Below, one piece after another: positions 57,266 to 64,000 of a DNA stretch of 64,000 nt. The position numbers were made by a program, and so were the translations under genes. The stretch comes from Microvirga sp. 3-52. GTDB lineage: Bacteria; Pseudomonadota; Alphaproteobacteria; Rhizobiales; Beijerinckiaceae. The notes under the pieces are model-generated. The model was not told where the DNA came from. It was given only the letters and a program-made list of their open reading frames with translations, and did no database searches. The stretch is taken from contig NZ_JAHAMK010000009.1 in the NCBI RefSeq assembly GCF_018383585.1, positions 16,160 to 80,159 on the forward strand. The letters are read 5' to 3'. Every line of letters starts with the position of its first letter. Position 1 is the first letter of the stretch.

Positions 57266-59166
57266 GAGCACTGCACCCATCCCTGACCGTGCGTCTGCGC
57301 CCCGGCATCACCCCGCCGAGCCATTGCTCGCGCAACGCCCTCCTCCTCGGGCGCACGGTGCGCGCGTTCTGCCTCGACCGCGGCCTGTCCTTCCAAGGCA
57401 TCGTCGACGGCGATCCGGCCGCACTGGAGGCGCTGGCCCATTGCACCCGCGCCGATGTCCCGGCCCTCAAGGCAGGGGCCATCACGCGCATCGGGGAGCG
57501 GCGCTACCGCATCGGTGGTCAGGAGCTCGTGCAGGACAGCCTGAGCCGAAAGGCCGTGCGGGTCTGTCCCCACTGCATCACGGCCGACCTCGTGGAAAGC
57601 GACGAACCCTTGGAGGTGCGCCCCTACGGCCGCACGGCATGGCTGATCGGGTCCATCCGTACGTGCCCTGAGCACGGGAGCGGCCTTGTTGCGGTGGCCG
57701 AGGACGACCACCCCCGGCGCATCCATGACTTCTCTGTCCTGGTCCAACCTTCCCTGCCCAGGATCGGTCATCTCGCCGACACGGCCCCGAGGCGGCGTGC
57801 CTCGGCTTTCGAGCGCTACCTGCTGGCCCGTTGCGAGGGACGGGAGACGGAGAACGTGCCCTTCCTCGCCGCACTGCCGTTCTACGCCGCCGCCAAGGCG
57901 TGCGAGGTGATCGGCGCGGTCGCGATGCACGGCATCCGCTTCCGGACGGACCGCCTCTCCGACTCCGAGTGGCACGAGGCCGGGGCCGCGGGGTTCGTGA
58001 TCGCATCGGGTGGGGAGGACGGCATCCGCACGTTCCTTTCCGCTCTCCAAGGCCAAGGCCGCTTCGCAGCGACCAAGGGCGACTGGGGTCCGCGCGTGGT
58101 GTTCGGCCGCCTGTACGAGTGGCTCGCGCACGAGTCCGAGGACGCGGCCTACGACCCGCTGCGCGACATCATCCGGCGGCACGTGATCGAGACGATGCCG
58201 GTCGGCCCCGGCGACGCCGTCTTCGGGCGCGAGGTGACGGTGCGCCGCCTTCACTCCGTGCGCTCCGCGTCGCTCGAGACGGGCGCGCACCCCAAGCGGC
58301 TGCGCAAGCTCCTCCACGCCGCCGGTCACGTTCCGGAGCAGGCCTTGGCCCTCTCCGACGAGCGCATCACGTTCGACGCCGCGAAGGCGCGGGGCTTCCT
58401 CGAGCGCGTGTCGGAGACGATGTCCCTCAAGCAGGCGGGCGAGCACCTGAACGCGCCGCGCCCGCACGAGCGGCTGCTGTTCGAGGCGGGGTTCATCGAG
58501 CCGTTCGTCCTCGGCGGGACCGAGACCCTCAAGGACCACGCCTTCGCGCGGCGCGACCTCGACGCCTTCCTCGGGCGGCTGCTGGCCGACGCGTCCGAGG
58601 CCGATGCCGGGGACGGCAGGCTCATGCCGATCCCGACGGCGGCCAAGTGGGCTTGCTGCTCGGCGATGGAGATCGTGCGGCTGATCCTCGACCGGAAGCT
58701 CGCGCGGGTCGGGCGGCGGACCGATGCCGCAGGGTACCTGTCGGTGCTGGTCGATCCCACGGAGGTGCAGCCTTTCGTGCAGGGACAGGCGGACGGCAGT
58801 CTCTCCCTGCGCGAGGTCGAGCAACGGCTCGGCACCACCACACGGGTGGTGAAGGCCCTGATCGAGCACGGGCACCTGCCCTCGCGCGTCGAGGTCAATC
58901 CCGTGAACCGCTGCCCCCGGCAGGTCGTGAGGCAGGACGACCTCGATGCCTTCATGGGCCGATACGTCACGCTGCACGTCGCCGCGAAGGAGCAAGGGGT
59001 CCACCACATGCGGCTGAAGTCGGCGCTGGAGGTGGCGGGCATCGGGCCCGCGTTCGATCCGGCGACGGTTCACGCAACCTTCTACGACAGGAACGTCCTG
59101 TCGATGCCCCGAGCTTCTGCGCGCGCGAAGAGGACCTGGGGCCGCGAATCCTGTATGCCGCCGTGA
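57262..59166 (+). CDS. tniQ: TniQ/TnsD-type target-selection protein
   Basis: 634-residue protein with a TniQ domain. The zinc ligands are Cys 102, Cys 105 (VCPHC), Cys 135 and His 138 (TCPEHG). The length is far beyond the ~400 residues of CRISPR-associated TniQ and above TnsD (508). The C-terminal half has several HTH-like segments (SLKQAGEHLNAP, TAAKWACCSAMEIVRLI, SLREVEQRLGTTTRVVKALI). This suggests direct recognition of a DNA target site. ATG 57262 follows AGGAGG. Confidence 0.87.
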   Translation: MRALHPSLTVRLRPGITPPSHCSRNALLLGRTVRAFCLDRGLSFQGIVDGDPAALEALAHCTRADVPALKAGAITRIGERRYRIGGQELVQDSLSRKAVRVCPHCITADLVESDEPLEVRPYGRTAWLIGSIRTCPEHGSGLVAVAEDDHPRRIHDFSVLVQPSLPRIGHLADTAPRRRASAFERYLLARCEGRETENVPFLAALPFYAAAKACEVIGAVAMHGIRFRTDRLSDSEWHEAGAAGFVIASGGEDGIRTFLSALQGQGRFAATKGDWGPRVVFGRLYEWLAHESEDAAYDPLRDIIRRHVIETMPVGPGDAVFGREVTVRRLHSVRSASLETGAHPKRLRKLLHAAGHVPEQALALSDERITFDAAKARGFLERVSETMSLKQAGEHLNAPRPHERLLFEAGFIEPFVLGGTETLKDHAFARRDLDAFLGRLLADASEADAGDGRLMPIPTAAKWACCSAMEIVRLILDRKLARVGRRTDAAGYLSVLVDPTEVQPFVQGQADGSLSLREVEQRLGTTTRVVKALIEHGHLPSRVEVNPVNRCPRQVVRQDDLDAFMGRYVTLHVAAKEQGVHHMRLKSALEVAGIGPAFDPATVHATFYDRNVLSMPRASARAKRTWGRESCMPP

Positions 59167-59184
59167 AACAGGAAGGAGAAAGCG

Positions 59185-59631
59185 ATGGCTATGGTAGGCG
59201 CAAGGGAAACGGAGAGCGGGACGGAGTATTTCGCTGCCTTCGGAGGATGGGCGTCCCCTTGAAGCTATCCGGGACTCGACGGGCTGCGCAAGGCCGTCGC
59301 TGAGTCCCACGCGTACCAGGAATGGTTGCTTCTGTTGAAAGGATCGGCAGACTTTGATCTGTTTTGGAGCACTTACTGGGGCAGGCAAAAGGCGGTTTGG
59401 GAAGAGTCTTGGCGCGATGAACCTTGGAATGAACTTTTGTCCGAGAACTTTCTGAAGGCGTCGGCAGACCTTCCCAAGGAACACGGAGTGACATTCAACC
59501 CGTTCGCGGAACAGGATGAATGGTATTCGTACTCCGTCGGCACTGGCGACGGGGCCACAAGCAACACTCCTCGCTTCGAAACGGCCAGGGCCGTGATTGA
59601 GTACCTCAATCGCCCCCAGCCGAAGCCGTGA
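59185..59631 (+). pseudogene. Unknown gene interrupted by an in-frame TGA
   Basis: ATG 59185, preceded by GGAAGGAG, opens MAMVGARETESGTEYF and reads 25 codons to TGA at 59260-59262. The same frame then continues for 122 codons with natural composition (DGLRKAVAESHAYQEWLLLL, later WGRQKAVWEESWRD) to the stop at 59629. One substitution explains the break. A start inside the second part (TTG 59326) has no ribosome-binding site. Function unknown. It overlaps the end of the convergent gene by 26 bp. Confidence 0.5.
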
Positions 59632-59977
59632 TCGATCTGTAACGTTTGGCTGCCGCAATTTCCTCGGAGGAGATGGCGGCAGGCACTCGCGGGACCCGTT
59701 TCCCAATCAGGTCTATCACGATGGGATGGTCGAGTTTGATTAGGCTCCCCTGGCCATGGATAGCCTCGATTTGGAAGGCGCCCTCGGCGTCTTCAATGAT
59801 CCGGGCGTACTCCGCCCTGGTATCGGAATTGGCAGAGCTCGCAAGGCCGGCTCCGTAGCGTGAGATCTTGTTCTTGAGAATGGCGCAGCACCCGATCTCG
59901 AGCGAGAAACGGAGTGACTCCAGAAGCGCCTTCTCCTTTTTGAGCCGCCGTTCCGACCAATTGTCATCCGCACTCAT
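59606..59977 (-). CDS. Hypothetical protein
   Basis: 123-residue protein from ATG 59977 after a GGGG-containing site. The N-terminal half is a long basic helix (SERRLKKEKALLESLRFSLE). The C-terminal half (IEAIHGQGSLIKLDHPIVID) looks like a small beta domain. No family recognised. DNA composition is less GC-rich than the tns genes. Confidence 0.55.
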   Translation of the reverse strand: MSADDNWSERRLKKEKALLESLRFSLEIGCCAILKNKISRYGAGLASSANSDTRAEYARIIEDAEGAFQIEAIHGQGSLIKLDHPIVIDLIGKRVPRVPAAISSEEIAAAKRYRSITASAGGD

Positions 59978-60381
59978 CGATCGATCCCCTTGCGACAACC
60001 TACCCGATGAGCCTCGACGCAGAGATCGACCGGCACAAGCAACATCTCGACTGGCCTTGGTACGTTCCTGTTCTGACGGCAAAGTTGTCCTCACGGTGAG
60101 GCGAACTGATGCGTTGTAGGGTGAGGCGCTCTGACGGCTTGCAACGCCGCTCGGTTGAGGCAAACCAGATTCGGAAATCCTTATTTTGCAAGGCTTCTGG
60201 AGCGCGCGTGAGGCATCCTTTGGGGGCCTCTACACCGGCATATTCCGCCGGCCATCACCACGAGGCGAAGCTCGCCCAGTTGAGCCTTGCCTTCCACGAA
60301 CGGTTAGTGTCCGGCCCTCCTCACCAGGGGGGCCGACACCCTGACCAAAACTGAGAGATTGAGAGGTGGAGTCTTTCCGCG
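59978..60381. other. Non-coding region with hairpin and direct repeats
   Basis: No gene supported. It holds GGTGAGGCG twice (60095 and 60120, each followed two bases later by CTGA), and a 10-bp stem hairpin CGGCCCTCCT / AGGGGGGCCG (60312-60335). The repeat CTGACCAAAACT occurs at 60341 and again at 60397, just inside the next gene. These are plausible operator or transposase-binding sites for the operon that follows. Confidence 0.4.
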
Positions 60382-61170
60382 ATGGGGCTTCGTCCGCTGA
60401 CCAAAACTCGGAGCACCGGGCAGCCCTATGAACGGCGTCCTGAGACCACAGCGCTCCTTCATGAACTCGCCGCCCTCGACCGTGAGACGATCCTGGAGCG
60501 CCTCCGTATCGGAGACCGCCGGAAGCCGGGATACATCTCGTCCGAGTGCCTCGTGTACCTCTTGCGGGAGGCTGGCCGCGACAACCGCAGCGAATGGTTC
60601 GCCAAGCTGTTCGGTATCCTGGACTGCCGGTTGCGGCATAACCTCGCCCACACAATTCGGTACGGCGCGGTGGGCGATGCGGAAACGGTCCGCGAGGAGG
60701 TGCGCTCCCGCTTCTTCGAGGTGCTGGCGCGAGGCTTGCGGAGCGAGCCAGAACGCCTCGACCCCTTCGAGGTGATGTTCGATGGCGCACTCGCAGCCCT
60801 GCGGCGGGACCTGTATGGCGCCGAACGGCGCCGGGATCTGCGCAAGGCCGAGCTAAATCCGCCGGATGATGAGGCGGCTCCAGCCTCGGCAGAAGATCCC
60901 TTCCGGCAGCCGGAGGCGGAGAACGCGCTTGGAATGACGACGGCCGAATACAAAATTTTCCGGGAACAGGCATTACGTTCGATTGACGTCTTACCCCACG
61001 ACGAGCGCGAGCCCATCCGGCTCCTGCTCCAGGGGCACAAGATCGATGCCAAGGATCCTGATGAAATGACCATCGCCAAGATCTGTGACGTAAACGAACG
61101 GACCGTTCGCAACCGCATCAAGCGGGGCGTTGAGCGCCTCCGCGCCAGCCTTGAAGGGTCAGAGTCATGA
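60382..61170 (+). CDS. Sigma-70-like factor
   Basis: 262-residue protein. The middle (CRLRHNLAHTIRYG, then SRFFEVLARGL) resembles sigma region 2. The C-terminus has a region 4-type HTH: DEMTIAKICDVNERTVRNRIKRGVERLRAS in two parts (residues ~225-257). Between them is an acidic Pro/Ala linker. It lacks clear ECF sequence identity, so it may be a divergent sigma factor or a sigma-like activator. The start ATG 60382 has only a weak GAGGTGGA site 11 bp away. It overlaps the next gene by ATGA. Confidence 0.65.
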   Translation: MGLRPLTKTRSTGQPYERRPETTALLHELAALDRETILERLRIGDRRKPGYISSECLVYLLREAGRDNRSEWFAKLFGILDCRLRHNLAHTIRYGAVGDAETVREEVRSRFFEVLARGLRSEPERLDPFEVMFDGALAALRRDLYGAERRRDLRKAELNPPDDEAAPASAEDPFRQPEAENALGMTTAEYKIFREQALRSIDVLPHDEREPIRLLLQGHKIDAKDPDEMTIAKICDVNERTVRNRIKRGVERLRASLEGSES

Positions 61171-61769
61171 CCGGCCGGAACCTCCACCCAAGCCGTGAGG
61201 ACGTCCTGATCGACTTCGCCACCCGGGAGGACCGCCTTGCGCCGGAGGTCCTCCGAGGCTTTGTCCAGCGTTTCCCCGAATATGAGGACGAACTCGTCGA
61301 ACTCGCCCGGGATCTCGCGACACCGGAGTTTGACGCTGTTCCGGAATGCGGAGCCGTCGACGAGGCTCTGGCGAACGATGCGCTCACGCGTTTCTTCGAG
61401 GTCGATGCTCGACTGGCGGAACATACTGCGGGAACAGAGGTGTCGGATCCCTTTGCAGGCCTCGATAGAGCCGGTTGTCGGAGGGTGGCGGCCGAGCTCG
61501 GAGCCAACCTGCTCTTCATCGGACGCCTGCGGGACCGGTTGATCCGAAGCGAGGAGATGACAGCTGGCTTCCTCGCTCGGCTGGCCGAGTTGCTCGGCAC
61601 GGGAGCCGCCGCTCTGGCCGAGTTCCTGGCGGGACCACCACGCGTGCCGGCGGGCCTCCGCTTCAAGGCGGATGGCAAACCGGAAGCCGCCACGAAGCAG
61701 GGCTTCCAGGAGGCGCTCGACGGCTCCGGGCTGAGCGATGAGCAAAAGCGGCACCTCGCTTCGCTCTAA
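61167..61769 (+). CDS. Acidic hypothetical protein, possible anti-sigma partner
   Basis: 200-residue mostly helical protein (LRGFVQRFPEYEDELVELAR, later RRVAAELGANLLFIGRLRDRLI). Translational coupling to the sigma-like gene (ATGA) is a common layout for sigma and anti-sigma pairs. No membrane segment or zinc motif is visible. The middle helix-turn-helix-like part (LLFIGRLRDRLIRSEEMTAGF) could contact the sigma-like protein or the peptidase-helicase. Role is inferred only from position. Confidence 0.55.
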   Translation: MTGRNLHPSREDVLIDFATREDRLAPEVLRGFVQRFPEYEDELVELARDLATPEFDAVPECGAVDEALANDALTRFFEVDARLAEHTAGTEVSDPFAGLDRAGCRRVAAELGANLLFIGRLRDRLIRSEEMTAGFLARLAELLGTGAAALAEFLAGPPRVPAGLRFKADGKPEAATKQGFQEALDGSGLSDEQKRHLASL

Positions 61770-61786
61770 GAACCTCGGGGGCCCGT

Positions 61787-64000
61787 ATGGACGCGTTCGA
61801 AACCATCCGTCGAGAGGCCTCCCGCCGCCATCAAGCTGCCATCGCAGCCGGTGCCGATCCGTGGGACCCGCTGGCGCTCGTGGAGGCGGCCATCGCCGCA
61901 GAGGATATCGACCTGTCTTGGCTGGCGGCCGGCGATCCGGTCCTGCGGGGCGGGCGAGGTGTATTCGACCCGCAGCTCGGACTGATTGCGTGCGCCAGGG
62001 AGATGGCTCCTGCGGAGCGCGCCTTGTTGGCGGGCCATGAATTCGGCCACGCAATCGTGCACAAGCCGAGCGAGGTCGAGATTGATCATGAGATAGATCC
62101 CAGCCGACCTGCAGAAGGCGCCGCAAGTGGTGTCGAGAAGGTGGTGGACTATGGTCGCCGCGAGCGCCGCGAGGTCCAAGCCGACCTGTTCGCCCGCGAG
62201 CTTGCCTTGCCAAGAGAGCGGGTGCGCGAGCTCTTTCTGAACGATGGGCTGGGCGCGACCGAGATCGCCGAACGCTCCGGACTTCCCTTCGCGCTCGTCG
62301 CACAACAACTCCTTGACGCGCTGTTGCTGCCGGAGCAACCCGTCTCGACATCGGAGGACAGCCCGAGTCCGGGGCTCGATCCCAGCCAAGAAGCCGCCGC
62401 GAGCCATCAGGGTGCGCCGTTCCAGCTTCAGGCTGGTCCCGGGACGGGGAAGACGAAGACGCTTGTCGGGCGCATCGAGCGCCTCATCGATGCTGGGACC
62501 GACCCAGAAGAGATCCTGGTCCTGACCTTCTCGAACAAGGCGGCTGGCGAATTGATCGAGCGTCTCGCCCGTTCGGGACCGGATGCGTCGGCGGCCTGGA
62601 TCGGGACCTTCCATGGCTTTGGCCTCGACATCCTGCGCCGGTTCCACGACCGGGAAGGTCTGCCCGACAATCCACCCTTGATCGACCGGGCCGCTGCGAT
62701 TGCACTGCTCGAAGACCTCGTGCCGTCCCTGCCGCTGCGGCACTTCCGCAATCTCTACGATCCGACCTTGGACCTGGGCGACATGCTTTCGGCAATCTCC
62801 CGCGCCAAGGACGAGGTGGTGGGGCCGGGCGAGTACCGCCGGCTGGCAACCCACATGGCCATCGCCGCGCAGGCCGCTAGCGATGAGGAGGCAGCCATAC
62901 GTGCGGCGAAGGCGATGGAGGTTGCTGCGGTCTACGAGCGGTATGACGCCGAATTGCGTCGAACCGGGCGCCTCGATTTCGGAGATCTCGTCCTGCGGCC
63001 CGCACTGCTACTGGAACGGGACGCAGAGGCGTTGACCGCACTCCGCGAGCGCCACCGCCACATCCTCGTCGATGAATATCAGGACGTGAACCGGGCGAGT
63101 GTCCGGTTGCTAAAGGCCCTCGCAGGATCCGGGGAGCGCCTCTGGGTCGTGGGGGACTCCCGCCAGTCGATCTATCGCTTCCGCGGCGCCTCGTCGGGAA
63201 ACATGGCGCAGTTCCTCGACGACTTCCCAGGGGGTGTTCGCGCCCAGCTCACGGTGAACTACAGGTCAAGCAGCGAGGTGGTGTCCACCTTCGTTGGCTT
63301 CGCCGCCACCATGAAGGCGTCGGCGGGCGCGCTTGAGCTCGATCTTGCGGCCAACCGCGGCCCGGGGAGCGCGCAGCCTGAGTTGCGGCGGGTCACCCAT
63401 CCCGGCGACGAGGCGGCGGCGGTGGCGGCCCGCATCCTCGAATTGAACGAGTCCGGGGTCGCATTCCGGGACCAAGCCGTCCTATGCCGGGGCAACGGAA
63501 GGCTTGCCGACGTCGCCGCCGAGTTGGAGGCCCGCGGGATCCCGGTCCTGTTCCTAGGCAACCTCTTCGAGCGTGAGGAGGTGCGAGACCTTTTGGCAAT
63601 CCTATCGCTGTTAGTGGACCCGAACGCCTCGACCCTGCCACGGGTGGCGACGATGCCACGTTACGCGTTGCCGCTGCACGACCTCGCCATCGTCCAGCGG
63701 CATGTCGCCAAGGGCGTAGAGCCGCTGGCATGGCTGGCTTCGGCTCCGGCCCTCGTCGGACAGGCGAGCGCAGAGGCGCTCGCGCGCCTCCGCCGCGATC
63801 TAGAAGGGTTCGCAGCCGGGAGCGATCCCTGGTACGTCCTCTGCCGACTCTTGCTGGACAGAGGTGAGAGCATTAGGGCGCTTGCAGCCTCAGGCGCAGC
63901 GGCCGACCGGGTCCGCGGGATCGCCATCTGGCAGTTCCTGACCCATTGCCGGAGCCTTCCAGACGGCCTCGGCTTACCGATCCAACGTCTCCTCGACCGC
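61787..64000 (+). CDS. ImmA/IrrE-type peptidase fused to UvrD/PcrA helicase (partial)
   Basis: Open frame from ATG 61787 through the window end: 738 codons with no stop. The N-terminal ~190 residues carry a zinc protease motif HEFGH (84-88) and a downstream EVQADLFARELALP helix, as in ImmA/IrrE. After a linker comes a superfamily 1A helicase: GPGTGKT (217-223), LTFSNKAAGEL, GTFHGFG, DEYQD (429-433), VVGDSRQSIYRFRGA and VNYRSS. All ATPase motifs are intact. The C-terminal part lies beyond 64000. It is 17 bp after the acidic protein gene. A defence or DNA-damage role is plausible. Confidence 0.88.
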   Translation, partial: MDAFETIRREASRRHQAAIAAGADPWDPLALVEAAIAAEDIDLSWLAAGDPVLRGGRGVFDPQLGLIACAREMAPAERALLAGHEFGHAIVHKPSEVEIDHEIDPSRPAEGAASGVEKVVDYGRRERREVQADLFARELALPRERVRELFLNDGLGATEIAERSGLPFALVAQQLLDALLLPEQPVSTSEDSPSPGLDPSQEAAASHQGAPFQLQAGPGTGKTKTLVGRIERLIDAGTDPEEILVLTFSNKAAGELIERLARSGPDASAAWIGTFHGFGLDILRRFHDREGLPDNPPLIDRAAAIALLEDLVPSLPLRHFRNLYDPTLDLGDMLSAISRAKDEVVGPGEYRRLATHMAIAAQAASDEEAAIRAAKAMEVAAVYERYDAELRRTGRLDFGDLVLRPALLLERDAEALTALRERHRHILVDEYQDVNRASVRLLKALAGSGERLWVVGDSRQSIYRFRGASSGNMAQFLDDFPGGVRAQLTVNYRSSSEVVSTFVGFAATMKASAGALELDLAANRGPGSAQPELRRVTHPGDEAAAVAARILELNESGVAFRDQAVLCRGNGRLADVAAELEARGIPVLFLGNLFEREEVRDLLAILSLLVDPNASTLPRVATMPRYALPLHDLAIVQRHVAKGVEPLAWLASAPALVGQASAEALARLRRDLEGFAAGSDPWYVLCRLLLDRGESIRALAASGAAADRVRGIAIWQFLTHCRSLPDGLGLPIQRLLDR

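Noticed and set aside
53165..59166. CRISPR-associated transposon (CAST)
   Set aside because: No cas genes and no repeat-spacer array anywhere in the window, and the TniQ is far longer than CAST TniQ.
59260..59262. TGA as a selenocysteine codon in the gene after tniQ
   Set aside because: No selenoprotein family resemblance and no SECIS-like hairpin directly after the TGA was seen; a nonsense mutation is simpler.

Overview
The window is GC-rich, densely coded DNA. It looks like a chromosome segment of an alphaproteobacterium of the order Hyphomicrobiales, probably close to Microvirga or Methylobacterium; this is an inference from gene content. Supporting signs are the accB-accC-aat-DUF2155-NDUFA12 neighbourhood, a 1,233-residue B12-dependent ribonucleotide reductase, an RNase E ending in the alphaproteobacterial Gly-Trp-Trp tail, and palindromic intergenic repeats. 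I found no rRNA, tRNA or CRISPR array.

Positions 1-30,400 are mostly conserved core genes. They are tyrS, a large AsmA-like envelope protein, bcp, a decayed secreted serralysin-type gene, prfB (read through a programmed +1 frameshift), the cell-wall genes mrcA and amiC, rne, an aminotransferase, a ScsC-like thiol-disulfide protein, aroQ, accBC, a methyltransferase, aat, a DUF2155 protein, a Tat-exported short-chain dehydrogenase, a left-handed beta-helix protein, a complex I accessory protein (NDUFA12), an ImmA/IrrE-type metallopeptidase and nrdJ. Three related palindromic repeats lie around the aminotransferase and downstream of the ScsC-like gene.

Positions 30,400-37,050 are accessory. A MqsR/MqsA-like toxin-antitoxin pair overlaps a third gene and has a perfect 9-bp inverted repeat in front. 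Next come an orphan RelA/SpoT-type alarmone synthetase, a PrpA-like phosphatase, a nuclease-fold gene split by an in-frame TAG, two small unknown genes and a B3/B4-domain protein.

Positions 37,050-48,910 are metabolic and transport genes. A MocR-type regulator diverges from a cluster encoding a gamma-lyase/synthase-type PLP enzyme, a YggS-type PLP protein, a DapA-family lyase and a lactate-permease-like transporter. Then come two MFS transporters, a Gdx/SugE guanidinium exporter behind a guanidine-II (mini-ykkC) riboswitch, a solitary ATP synthase subunit a gene, and a LysE exporter divergent from an ArgP-type LysR regulator.

Positions 49,000-64,000 are a mobile or defence-like region. A TnsA-like protein that has lost catalytic residues, a small DUF6634-like protein and a soluble FtsH-like AAA+ zinc protease precede a complete Tn7-like transposition operon: TnsA with an intact E-D-K triad, TnsB with D-D-35-E, the TnsC ATPase and a long zinc-finger TniQ. 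No cas gene is present. After a second gene broken by an in-frame stop comes an operon of a sigma-factor-like protein, an unknown acidic protein and a fusion of an ImmA/IrrE-type HEFGH peptidase with a UvrD/PcrA superfamily 1 helicase, which runs off the window end. This last operon is the strongest candidate for an undescribed system.
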